Shown: piece after piece, positions 10,105 through 18,403 of the stretch
How positions within the stretch are numbered: the stretch's first letter is position 1
Layout: every line of letters starts with the position of its first letter
Origin: Parabacteroides sp.
Lineage (GTDB): Bacteria > Bacteroidota > Bacteroidia > Bacteroidales > Tannerellaceae
Reading direction: 5' to 3'
DNA: 64,000 nt
NCBI GenBank assembly: GCA_019417325.1
Contig: DXVO01000023.1
Location: 310,001-374,000, forward strand
Position numbers and translations under genes: made by a program
The notes under the pieces: generated by a model
What the model was told of the DNA's origin: nothing
Seen by the model: the letters and a program-made list of their open reading frames with translations, nothing else
Database searches by the model: none

Positions 10105-10158
10105 AGAAGGTTTTGTAAAGTCCTGATTAATAAGGTAGAATTTCTCTACACTTTTTCT

Positions 10159-10166
10159 TATTTTTG
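10159..10166 (+). promoter_or_regulatory. Putative -7 box for the M23 peptidase gene
   Basis: TATTTTTG matches TAnnTTTG and lies 21 bp before the ATG. No convincing -33 box is visible at 19-21 bp spacing. Confidence 0.4.
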
Positions 10167-10187
10167 CAAACCATAATTTTTTACACG

Positions 10188-11039
10188 ATGCAGAAAACAC
10201 GCTATACACTGATAGTAATATTAGGTTTGTTTGCTTTGGGAGCATGTCATACCATCTTAAAAACCTCATCCAATACACCATTGGAACCGGTTTCCATGCA
10301 ACCTATTACCACAGATATACCCCTACCCACTACAGATATAGCTTTCCTGCTTCCAGAAACTCCCGAACTGAATAAAGTCGTATCCCCACGCAAAAACATC
10401 AATGAGAATTTTTCCCAGAGGGAGAAAAATGATGTTGCTGTTCCCGACCCCGTATTAATGGCAGACAGCAAATCGCTTATCATTGATTTAGCATCTATCC
10501 AGAAAGAAGATTTCGCATTCCCGCTACCGGGAGCAAAAGTAATCTCCGGATTTGGTGGACGTCGTAGAAATCACACGGGAGTAGACATAAAAACATGTGC
10601 GAACGATACGGTTCTTGCTGCTTTTGACGGTATTGTACGTTTGGCAAAAAGTTATTACGGTTATGGAAACTTAGTGGTTATCCGACATTACAACGGGTTG
10701 GAAACACTTTATAGCCACAACTCTAAAAATCTTGTAAAACCGGGAGATAAGGTAAAAGCTGGTCAAGCCATAGCACTTACCGGACGTACCGGAAGAGCAA
10801 CTACCGAACATGTCCATCTGGAAGTCCGGGTAAACGGACAATATTTCGACCCGAATCTGGTATTCAATTTTTCAGAACATAAATTAAAAGACCAATGTCT
10901 GATTTTCAGTAAAAAAGGGAATAGAATTGCGGTTAAATCATATGAACCAATGCCTCATCAGTTTGCTGAGAATTATACGTATGCTCCTTTCAAAAAGAAG
11001 ACTTCGACAGAAACTGTCCATAAACAGAATTCGCTCTGA
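10188..11039 (+). CDS. M23-family peptidase lipoprotein (LytM/NlpD-like)
   Basis: This is an envelope lipoprotein with a lysostaphin-type metallopeptidase domain that cuts or binds peptidoglycan crosslinks. It has 283 residues from the ATG at 10188; a TTG eight codons upstream overlaps the -7 box. The lipobox L-G-A-C places the lipidated cysteine at residue 20. The zinc ligands are intact, with H129-x3-D133 (N-H-T-G-V-D) and H208-V-H210, so it is probably an active enzyme. A low-complexity linker separates signal and catalytic domain. It is convergent with the methyltransferase. Confidence 0.9.
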   Translation: MQKTRYTLIVILGLFALGACHTILKTSSNTPLEPVSMQPITTDIPLPTTDIAFLLPETPELNKVVSPRKNINENFSQREKNDVAVPDPVLMADSKSLIIDLASIQKEDFAFPLPGAKVISGFGGRRRNHTGVDIKTCANDTVLAAFDGIVRLAKSYYGYGNLVVIRHYNGLETLYSHNSKNLVKPGDKVKAGQAIALTGRTGRATTEHVHLEVRVNGQYFDPNLVFNFSEHKLKDQCLIFSKKGNRIAVKSYEPMPHQFAENYTYAPFKKKTSTETVHKQNSL

Positions 11040-11045
11040 GAATTA

Positions 11046-12230
11046 TCATTTCCTGCACTTTATCAAAACTTTTTCTCCATCGGCAAGCGTAGTTGCAAAC
11101 AGGTAAATATCACCACCATCGGATATTTTTGTCCGCTTACGTAATTCTTCAACGGCAAGAGGGAAATTACGGACTGTTATATTTGCGCGAGGGATTTCTT
11201 TTGAAAGCCCTTTACATAATTTACCATTAAAAGGCAATACTTCCTCTACCTGGAATATACGTCCCGGAAAACCGGATACTTTATCTTCTGAAGTATATAA
11301 ATGACTACTTACATGTAGTTTCTTCACATTTAAAGCAACCCCTACTTGCTTGAATGCTCCGGCTTTAAGTATGGAAGCATTGGGTTCATACAACCAATTC
11401 CCTACTTTATCGGACAACAACACAGATGCAACCTGTTCCTCATCCAATGTAAACCGGAAAGCATCTGTAGAACCATCCGCCAGAAAATTTAAACAAAGGA
11501 CAGCCGGAGTATCCGAATAGCCCCGTTCAATTACAAATAAAAGCTCCTTACACTCATTCTTTACGGAAAGAACATGAATGGAAGATGTCCCTGGCAACAA
11601 ATCCAGTGTTAACCGGATATCTGCCATAGGCGACAATTTTGCGATTACTCTTGGAGCACGTTGTAACAGTACAGGCAGCAATACGGGCAAATCCGGTTCA
11701 CAATCAGACAGAGCAAATACCCGCTTATTGCACTCGCCACGACGGGCCGGGTCTATATAAAAAACATCCACCACCGGAAGTTCATTCACATACTCCGTTG
11801 TATCTGCGTTTATAACACGGATATTATCGGCACCTAACATTCGGAAATTATGAAGTGCAGCTTCACAATAAGCGGGAAATCGCTCTATATAAGTAAGATG
11901 TTTTACACGGCACGAAAAAAAATAACTATCGATCCCTAATCCCCCTGTCAAATCACACATTGTATGTTTCTCGTCGACCAAAGACTGCTTATAACCAGCC
12001 GTCTGCTCGGACGAACATTGTTCCGCTGAAATACGGGAAGGAAATATCAGAGATAAATTAGCATACCAAGAAGGCAACTTTTCTTTAATCTGCCGCCTTG
12101 CTGCTATCTGATCAACTAAAAAAGGAATATCCAAATCCGGATACTTGGAAGCAGAAAGTAATAAACGGGTTAAGTCGTCCACCAAGTGTTCTTTGATAAA
12201 ATTTATCTGTACAGATGTTAGTTCCTCCAT
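11046..12230 (-). CDS. SAM-dependent methyltransferase with THUMP-like domain
   Basis: This 394-residue protein has a helical N-terminal domain, a Rossmann methyltransferase core and a C-terminal THUMP-like/ferredoxin-like part. SAM motif I is D-L-T-G-G-L-G-I-D, and the motif IV equivalent is Y-I-D-P-A-R-R. The family is widespread in Bacteroidetes and usually annotated only as a class I methyltransferase; an RNA substrate is plausible but not shown. The ATG at 12230 is chosen; the frame is open 12 more codons to 12266. Its upstream region holds the candidate invertible segment, which could drive it when inverted. Confidence 0.85.
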   Translation of the reverse strand: MEELTSVQINFIKEHLVDDLTRLLLSASKYPDLDIPFLVDQIAARRQIKEKLPSWYANLSLIFPSRISAEQCSSEQTAGYKQSLVDEKHTMCDLTGGLGIDSYFFSCRVKHLTYIERFPAYCEAALHNFRMLGADNIRVINADTTEYVNELPVVDVFYIDPARRGECNKRVFALSDCEPDLPVLLPVLLQRAPRVIAKLSPMADIRLTLDLLPGTSSIHVLSVKNECKELLFVIERGYSDTPAVLCLNFLADGSTDAFRFTLDEEQVASVLLSDKVGNWLYEPNASILKAGAFKQVGVALNVKKLHVSSHLYTSEDKVSGFPGRIFQVEEVLPFNGKLCKGLSKEIPRANITVRNFPLAVEELRKRTKISDGGDIYLFATTLADGEKVLIKCRK

Positions 12231-12503
12231 TGCATACCTTGTTTTAACACTATAAAGGAACAACAAAAAACGGAATTACAACAAAACATTCTCGAATAAT
12301 TAAATATATATGACTGAAGGATATGCGAAACGGAAAAGCAAAAGACAGCGGAGAAAAACTAAATAAAGTTGTTTTTAAATAGAATTATTTGTTTTTTTCG
12401 GTTTAACATTTACCTCAAATATAGATACAAGTCCAGACTTTATAAGTATTGAAAATTATACGATGCAAGCAGTACAGCGATTACATTTAGTAGCTAAAAA
12501 AAA

Positions 12504-12522
12504 CGTAGTTCTGCTTGAACTA
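12504..12522 (+). repeat. Left inverted repeat of candidate invertible promoter 1
   Basis: This 19-bp repeat is a perfect reverse complement of 12738-12756. It contains the dyad TAGTTC-TGCTT-GAACTA. Confidence 0.85.
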
Positions 12523-12737
12523 CATATAATTTGAGTCAGATATGTTGATTATTCATATATGAAAATACTTGTTTATGCAAATCTTGCATGTAAAATAATC
12601 TATAATATTGTCTATTGTTGTAATATATGCGGTTAAGTAAACGCTTGAAAGATAAAAAAATCAATATAAAAGTGATGACTATACTTTTCCTTTTGAAATA
12701 TATTATATCTTTGTGTAAAAATAAGAAAGTATGCTGT

Positions 12738-12756
12738 TAGTTCAAGCAGAACTACG
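12738..12756 (-). repeat. Right inverted repeat of candidate invertible promoter 1
   Basis: This is the reverse complement of 12504-12522 without mismatch. Its spacer AAGCA is the complement of TGCTT on the left. Confidence 0.85.
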
Positions 12757-12897
12757 CTTCTGTTAAATATTGTACCTATATAAATCGGTATATTTTACGA
12801 TATTGATCTATATAAATCAAGACTAAAAGCCAAGCAATGTTCTTATTCATTTAATTATACAAAATCTCATAAATCTTAAATTATCACTCCTGCAAAT

Positions 12898-13173
12898 ATG
12901 AATAAAATAGGATTAGCAAAACGAATATCAGAACGAACATCTTTACCATACAAAGATGTATTAGATTTCATTGATATACTGAATGATGAAATTATAGAAA
13001 TATTCAAAGAAGACGAACGCCTTGTTTTAAAGGGGTTTGGAGCTTTCCATGTATGGAAACAAACTGAACGGGTTGGACGTAATCCAAAGACAGGAACAGC
13101 CTGCACTATTCCCCCTCGTTCAAGTATTAAGTTTAAACCTGGAAAAAAGCTATTAGAAGGATTGAATAAATAA
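12898..13173 (+). CDS. HU/IHF-family DNA-binding protein
   Basis: The 91-residue protein has the full HU/IHF layout: two N-terminal helices, then the beta-saddle with G-F-G-A-F near residue 48, and the arm motif R-x-x-R-N-P-K-T-G-T near residues 58-67. It bends DNA as a dimer. It lies directly downstream of the candidate invertible promoter with a leader of about 180 nt, so its expression may be switched on and off. It is not adjacent to any other nucleoid gene. Whether it is the housekeeping HU or a paralogue cannot be told here. Confidence 0.9.
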   Translation: MNKIGLAKRISERTSLPYKDVLDFIDILNDEIIEIFKEDERLVLKGFGAFHVWKQTERVGRNPKTGTACTIPPRSSIKFKPGKKLLEGLNK

Positions 13174-13402
13174 CATCTTTTTAGGATATTAATTATTTGC
13201 GTTTTTAAGCAAGACTTTTATTCTTCTAAGAGTTTCTATAACTCTGTTTAAAATAGTTCATAAATGGTCTGAATATCATGTAGTGAGCAAAAAAAGACTA
13301 ATATTTGAGTCTATTTTATGCAGAATATAATTATTTATATACATTGCTTCCAATATCTAATAGACACTCACTTATTCTTTAACAATAAAAACAACTTAGA
13401 AA

Positions 13403-13774
13403 ATGAAACATTTTAAAGAACTCAAGCAATCCATACTTATGGATGGACGTATCGATGCACAAGAAGTTGAATTACTACAAGAACTTCTTTACGAAGACGG
13501 AATTATAGACAAAGAAGAAGCTGAATTTCTTTTTGAACTGAATGATGAGGTCATAAAAGAAGACAATGATTTAAGTTGGGATGCCTTTTTTGTAAACGCA
13601 ATAACCAATTTTTTACTGGACGACAAAAAATCTCCGGGAGAAATAGATGAAGAAGAAGCCAAATGGTTACTTCAACACATACAAAAAGATGGCAAAATAG
13701 ACGACAGAGAGAAAGCTCTGTTGGCAAATCTCAAAAAACACTCAAAGAATTTTCCAGATATACTTAATTTATAA
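13403..13774 (+). CDS. TerB-like small acidic helical protein
   Basis: The 123-residue acidic protein contains three repeats of a D-G-x-I-D-x-x-E type motif (near residues 14-21, 31-39 and 98-104). That pattern is seen in TerB-type and similar metal-binding helical folds. It has no signal peptide or membrane span. It follows the HU-like gene after a 229-bp gap in which I see no clear promoter, so co-expression with HU is possible. A strong terminator follows. The specific function is unknown. Confidence 0.6.
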   Translation: MKHFKELKQSILMDGRIDAQEVELLQELLYEDGIIDKEEAEFLFELNDEVIKEDNDLSWDAFFVNAITNFLLDDKKSPGEIDEEEAKWLLQHIQKDGKIDDREKALLANLKKHSKNFPDILNL

Positions 13775-13799
13775 ACAAAAACCTTACTGATTGAGTGAA

Positions 13800-13846
13800 G
13801 CCGGGTTGCCCCTCTTATCAAATAGAGTCGTGCAACCCGGCTTTTT
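13800..13846. terminator. Terminator after the TerB-like gene
   Basis: A 10-bp GC-rich perfect stem (13800-13809 with 13832-13841) is followed by five T on the plus strand. It lies between two converging genes. Confidence 0.88.
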
Positions 13847-13877
13847 CATGCCGGCTATTAAAGCTTCTCCTAATTAT

Positions 13878-14465
13878 TTACTTCTTATGGTCCGCATCCG
13901 TTATTTCCCGCAGCACGCGGCAGGGATTTCCTACGGCAAGGACATTGGAGGGTATATCTTTTGTCACAACACTTCCCGCACCGATAACCGTATTGTCTCC
14001 AATGATTACCCCAGGCATGACACAAACCTGCGCACCTATCCAAACATTGTTTCCTATAGTAATGGGATAAGCATATTCCAATCCCCGGTTCCTTTGTTCC
14101 ACATCCAAAGGATGCCCTGCCGTATAGAATCCACAATCGGGAGCAATAAAGACATTGTCTCCAAATGTCACTTTAGCCCCATCCAGAACCACACAATTTA
14201 CATTCGCATAGAAATTCTCTCCTATTTCAATATTGTAACCGTAATCACAATAAAACGGAGGTTCTATTACAAAACTGTTTCCCGTCTTACCCAGTAATTG
14301 CCGGATAAGCCTTTCCTGTTCGTTTGTCTGCGAGGGGCGTAAATGATTGAACTCATAACATATTTCCTTACACGCCTTTCGTTCTGCGAGTAATTCCATA
14401 TCATAATTTGCATCATACAATTTACCTGCTTTCGCTTTTTCTTTTTCACTTTCCATACTAACCAT
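13878..14465 (-). CDS. Sugar O-acetyltransferase, maltose acetyltransferase type
   Basis: This cytosolic enzyme transfers acetyl from acetyl-CoA to a sugar. It has 195 residues: an N-terminal helical Maa domain (about 5-60), then a left-handed beta-helix of hexapeptide repeats (I-E-I-G-E-N, V-T-F-G-D-N, I-G-N-N-V-W-I-G). The catalytic histidine lies in Y-T-A-G-H-P-L-D. A start three codons later (14456, MESEKEK) matches the usual family N-terminus; both are plausible. The natural acceptor sugar is not known. It is followed by the glycerate kinase on the same strand. Confidence 0.92.
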   Translation of the reverse strand: MVSMESEKEKAKAGKLYDANYDMELLAERKACKEICYEFNHLRPSQTNEQERLIRQLLGKTGNSFVIEPPFYCDYGYNIEIGENFYANVNCVVLDGAKVTFGDNVFIAPDCGFYTAGHPLDVEQRNRGLEYAYPITIGNNVWIGAQVCVMPGVIIGDNTVIGAGSVVTKDIPSNVLAVGNPCRVLREITDADHKK

Positions 14466-14507
14466 CTATTAATATTTTCCTGACAAACAGGAGAGAATTT
14501 ATTTCAC

Positions 14508-15656
14508 CTATCTGCCTGTTCCTATTGCCTTTCTAAAAAGACAAAGTTGAGTTACGAGTTGTTTTACATTCTCATAAGCAAAGGTAGGTTTCATTGCCTT
14601 TTCCAAAGAGACAGGTCCTGTAGTAATAGAAAACACTCCGGAAAAGCCAGCCTTATTCAAAACACAAGCATCCTCTATACTTCCTGCCAATAACACGACA
14701 GGAATACCTTGTACAGTTGCTTCTTCCAAAATACCGGACGGAACTTTGCCCATTGCTGTCTGGTGGTCAGCTCTTCCTTCACCGGTAAGAACCAGGTCAG
14801 CACCTTTTATCTTATCTGAAAAGGCAAGCGTATCCAATAAAAGGCGTATTCCCGGTTTCAATGTCGCATGCAGAAAAGCAAGCAATCCCCCTCCCATACC
14901 TCCGGCTGCACCGGAACCGGGATAACCGGATATATCTTTCCCCGTATGCTGCTCTATAACTCCGGAAAGCATACGCATACCGGCATCCAGTTCTTCCACC
15001 ATCTCTGATGTCGCTCCTTTCTGGGGAGCAAAAATACGGGCGGCTCCTTCCGGTCCGTAAAACGGGTTACGCACATCGCATGCCACGGTAAATTGCGATT
15101 CCTTCAATGCCGGATGTATATGTTCCATATCGATGGAAGCAACTTCCGCCATTATCCTGCCGCCAAGTCCCAATTCCTGTCCGGCTGTATTCAGAAAACG
15201 GAATCCTAAAGCCTGAAGCATTCCCAGACCGGCATCATTGGTAGCACTTCCTCCGATACCGATTATGAATTCACGGCATCCACGTTCCAAAGCATCTTTT
15301 ATCAATTCGCCCGTACCAAAGGTTGTGGTCAGCATCGGGTTTCGTTTGTCCGGCGGCACAAGCGGCAGACCACTGATTGCCGCCATTTCTATCAAAGCCG
15401 TCTTACCATCACCGGAAATGCCGTAGCGGGCTTCACGCAACTCCATCAAAGGACCATGTGCCTGAATGGAGACATAGTACCCTTTCGTTACTGTAACCAG
15501 AACATCCAACATCCCTTCGCCACCATCGGCAACAGGAAGCATACAAATTTCGCAGTCAGGAAAAACAGCTTTCACACCTTCGGTTGCCGCCTGCCCCACT
15601 TCTACGGAGGTCAGGCACCCTTTAAAAGAATCTATGGCGATAACTACTTTCTTCAT
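14508..15656 (-). CDS. Glycerate kinase
   Basis: The enzyme phosphorylates D-glycerate with ATP. The 382-residue GarK/GlxK-type sequence is full length, beginning K-K-V-V-I-A-I-D-S-F-K-G with the family motif P-V-A-D-G-G-E-G near residue 42. Glycine-rich segments follow (I-G-G-S-A-T-N-D-A-G and S-G-A-A-G-G-M-G-G). It starts 8 bp after the rhamnosidase stop, so the two are probably one transcript. No other glycerate-pathway gene is nearby. Confidence 0.95.
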   Translation of the reverse strand: MKKVVIAIDSFKGCLTSVEVGQAATEGVKAVFPDCEICMLPVADGGEGMLDVLVTVTKGYYVSIQAHGPLMELREARYGISGDGKTALIEMAAISGLPLVPPDKRNPMLTTTFGTGELIKDALERGCREFIIGIGGSATNDAGLGMLQALGFRFLNTAGQELGLGGRIMAEVASIDMEHIHPALKESQFTVACDVRNPFYGPEGAARIFAPQKGATSEMVEELDAGMRMLSGVIEQHTGKDISGYPGSGAAGGMGGGLLAFLHATLKPGIRLLLDTLAFSDKIKGADLVLTGEGRADHQTAMGKVPSGILEEATVQGIPVVLLAGSIEDACVLNKAGFSGVFSITTGPVSLEKAMKPTFAYENVKQLVTQLCLFRKAIGTGR

Positions 15657-15663
15657 ACAAACA

Positions 15664-18078
15664 CTACTTTACAGACAAGACCTGTTCGCCGGAATGTAAC
15701 TCATATTGTTCTCCCTTCCAGATAAATACCCCGGTAACGCCATCCGGCAACACCAGACGTGCCGTAAGTTTTCCTTTCTTGTCTACTTTATAACCGGCAA
15801 AGATAGTTCCGGCAGGATGCGGCATCGTACCGGACACTTCTTTCAATATGCCCAACGACGGGGCAATCCGTACTTTCTTAAAACCGGGCGCCTTGCTGTC
15901 TATTCCCAGCAGAATACGGAAGAATTCAATATTCGGGCTTGCACCCCAGGCATGACAATCCGAACGCGACGGTTCCGGCATTTCAGCCCAGGTAGTCAGT
16001 CCCAAATCCATCTGGTCCCGCCATATTTGCAGGTTGTCCAGCAGCAAATCTCCCATGCCTGCTTTCCCTAATGCCTGATGTACATAATAGCGGAAATAGA
16101 TAGTGGACTGTATCAAATCATCTTCACTTAACGTCTTCATCATCACTTCCGTGGCCTCTTTTCCCGTTACGATTCCAGCCAATATAGCCAGAGAGTTTAC
16201 ATGTTGGGAATAACTGCGATGGTCGTATGTATCGGCAAACAGACCGCGTGCGGCGTCCCAATACTTTGCTTTTATCGTATTGCGTATGGAGGTTGCTACT
16301 TTTTGATAATGCACCCCCATCGTCAACATTCCGAAAGCCTGCTCCATTTCAGCCGCAGCTTCCAGAGTCAGAATATACATCAGGTCCTGAAAAGCGGAGT
16401 TGCCATTCTTTTCGCGAATCGGTTCACCATTCGGGAATCCGGCAGCCCAGTCGGCAAAGAACCAGTGAGGGACATATCCGAGGCTATGGTCCGGTTTCAA
16501 CCATTGTTCATACCAGGCAAGGATATTGCGGTAGGCGGGCAATAAAGACTTCATATACGCTTCGTCTCCTCTATACATCCAATAGTCGTGCCCCATACAA
16601 ATCCACCAAAGGGAAAAAGATGAAATAAACTGGTGGACGGAAGAAGGATAACGGCTCATCGTAATTCCATCTGCAACAATCGATTGCCGTCCTTGTTCAA
16701 TGGCATTTTTCACCATATAGGCATCCCGCGTATTATACAAGCTAATCATTGCCTGGATACGGGTATCTCCAAAATATTGCAATTGCTCGTAATACGGGCA
16801 ATCCATATAGGTCTCGTTTGCACAGAGGCGTGCCGTACGCCATCCGATTTCCAGCATCTCGTTTAAATCGCAATATCCTGGAGCCGAGAAACTTATCTCT
16901 TTCTGAAACGGATAAGCGGAAAATGTCCCGTATATATCTTCCAAAACCAAGGGTTCCGAGGATGTAGTGATATTCACATCCAAATATCGCCAGGTACGCC
17001 ACCAGAGGGATGTAAAACTACGCCCGCTACCTCCGTCGGCTATCACTTTGTCTTCATACCCCACAAAACGTTTTCCTTTGATATCGTTCCTGTTTCCTTT
17101 TACGGGAAGGGAATAGGATTTTGTCGTACCGCTCACCTTATCTTCATACAGTGCTTCGGCATAACCCACTGAAATCTCGGCATCCCGTCCCTTACTGAAT
17201 AGTAAAGAAAGATAACCGGTAGTCAATTTCTCATTGTCCAGCAAAAGATGAACTTTGGTATTTGCCGGAATAGTAAAGGCTGTTTTCTCCTTCAAAAAAG
17301 CGGCAGGGCATTTACCCCCTTCTGCCAAACGGACAGAGGCAAGCCGCTCCTGGTAATATTCCATCGGAGGAATGGGAGAAGGAACAAGCAGCCTTCCGGG
17401 ATAATCGCGTGCTCCCTTTGCCGCACCTTCCATGCCGGCACGCGCTTTCGCCCAACCGCTGTCATCATAGCCGGGTTGTTCCCATCCCCAAGGATAGTTG
17501 GCAGCCGAAACCAATTCGCCCGGGCCAACCACAAAATAGCCGTAAACGGGTTTATGCCATGGGGAATAGGCTTTATTTTTCATACAAAGCCACGAATCTC
17601 CTGTATTCACGATTGCTTCGACATCGGTATTTCCCTGCAATAAAAATCCGGTCTGGTTATAGCTTATCTGTGCCACCGGCTTCTGTTCCGCATAATTCCA
17701 AACGACAGCTGCAAGCACATTCTTTCCTTTTTGCAGATAAGACGCCAAATCTACCGTTTCATAATTCCAGTTGTAAATATCGCCGCGGGAGGGTCCCAAC
17801 GACACAAACTTGCCGTTCAGATACAGTTTGTAACGGTTGTCCGCCGTAACATGAACAATAAAACGAGACGGGATTTCAGACAGTTCAAATGTTTTACGCA
17901 TATGGTAGACACCATACGCATTGGCAGGCTCATCCGGTACGGATATCCACCGTGCGTTCCAGCGCCCAGCAAGTAAATCAGGATTGATGTCCGCCTGTTT
18001 ATATCCTTCCAAACGTATCTGCGAGGAAAGAGACAGGCTGCAACAAAAAAATAACAACAAGAAAAGGTGCGTTTTCAT
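15664..18078 (-). CDS. Secreted alpha-L-rhamnosidase-like glycoside hydrolase (GH78)
   Basis: This is probably an exported enzyme that removes rhamnose from plant or glycan substrates. It has 804 residues from the ATG at 18078 (MKTHLFLLLFFCCSLSLSSQ, a signal peptide). Beta-sandwich domains occupy about 30-370. The (alpha/alpha)6 barrel follows, with M-D-C-P-Y-Y-E-Q-L-Q-Y-F-G-D-T, the GH78 substrate motif with an acidic residue. A C-terminal beta domain closes the protein. No SusC/SusD pair is nearby, so it stands outside a normal polysaccharide locus. Confidence 0.88.
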   Translation of the reverse strand: MKTHLFLLLFFCCSLSLSSQIRLEGYKQADINPDLLAGRWNARWISVPDEPANAYGVYHMRKTFELSEIPSRFIVHVTADNRYKLYLNGKFVSLGPSRGDIYNWNYETVDLASYLQKGKNVLAAVVWNYAEQKPVAQISYNQTGFLLQGNTDVEAIVNTGDSWLCMKNKAYSPWHKPVYGYFVVGPGELVSAANYPWGWEQPGYDDSGWAKARAGMEGAAKGARDYPGRLLVPSPIPPMEYYQERLASVRLAEGGKCPAAFLKEKTAFTIPANTKVHLLLDNEKLTTGYLSLLFSKGRDAEISVGYAEALYEDKVSGTTKSYSLPVKGNRNDIKGKRFVGYEDKVIADGGSGRSFTSLWWRTWRYLDVNITTSSEPLVLEDIYGTFSAYPFQKEISFSAPGYCDLNEMLEIGWRTARLCANETYMDCPYYEQLQYFGDTRIQAMISLYNTRDAYMVKNAIEQGRQSIVADGITMSRYPSSVHQFISSFSLWWICMGHDYWMYRGDEAYMKSLLPAYRNILAWYEQWLKPDHSLGYVPHWFFADWAAGFPNGEPIREKNGNSAFQDLMYILTLEAAAEMEQAFGMLTMGVHYQKVATSIRNTIKAKYWDAARGLFADTYDHRSYSQHVNSLAILAGIVTGKEATEVMMKTLSEDDLIQSTIYFRYYVHQALGKAGMGDLLLDNLQIWRDQMDLGLTTWAEMPEPSRSDCHAWGASPNIEFFRILLGIDSKAPGFKKVRIAPSLGILKEVSGTMPHPAGTIFAGYKVDKKGKLTARLVLPDGVTGVFIWKGEQYELHSGEQVLSVK

Positions 18079-18214
18079 ACTATACATTGGTATTAGCGGT
18101 TTTATAATCTCAAGATATTCACAAAGATAAAGTTTTCAGACTGTAAATAAACACCCGGATTTCTCTTTTTATGCAGATTTAGGAAAAAAACCGTATCATA
18201 AAAATTGAAGTCAT

Positions 18215-18306
18215 GTCAATCTTTCGGTTGAAGCTGTGTCAATCACTCGGTTGAAACGGCATCAACTTCCCGGTTGACGCGACTCCAAGCGGGAGGTTGA
18301 CACGGC
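18215..18306. repeat. Four degenerate 23-bp tandem repeats
   Basis: Units start at 18215, 18238, 18261 and 18284. Each keeps the core ggttga at the same place and ends near a g/c-rich trinucleotide. They lie in the 18079-18403 gap between the rhamnosidase and the histidine kinase, which is otherwise empty apart from the -7 box at 18392. Confidence 0.75.
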
Positions 18307-18391
18307 TCCCTCAAATAAAGGTAGATTATCAGCCTTGTGTCATCTTCTGTTATTTAGTGTTACCACAGAAACCAGTACAGGGTAATCCATC

Positions 18392-18399
18392 TATATTTG
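18392..18399 (+). promoter_or_regulatory. Putative -7 box of the two-component operon
   Basis: TATATTTG fits TAnnTTTG and ends only four bases before the ATG at 18404. The transcript would be leaderless or nearly so. No -33 box is evident. Confidence 0.4.
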
Positions 18400-18403
18400 C
18401 AGT

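Larger units (their letters stand above)
12504..12756. promoter_or_regulatory. Candidate invertible promoter segment 1
   Basis: Perfect 19-bp inverted repeats bracket 215 bp of AT-rich DNA with no gene. Inside, TATCTTTG (12706-12713) is a good rightward -7 box 25 bp from the right repeat; the -33 region is weak (TTTT, 17 bp upstream). In the orientation given, transcription would enter the HU-like gene at 12898. After inversion it would point at the methyltransferase that starts at 12230. The remainder of the 12231-12897 gap shows no other feature. Confidence 0.6.

Noticed and set aside
13251..13265. TAGTTC half-site downstream of the HU-like gene
   Set aside because: The second arm does not match and there is no inverted partner nearby.
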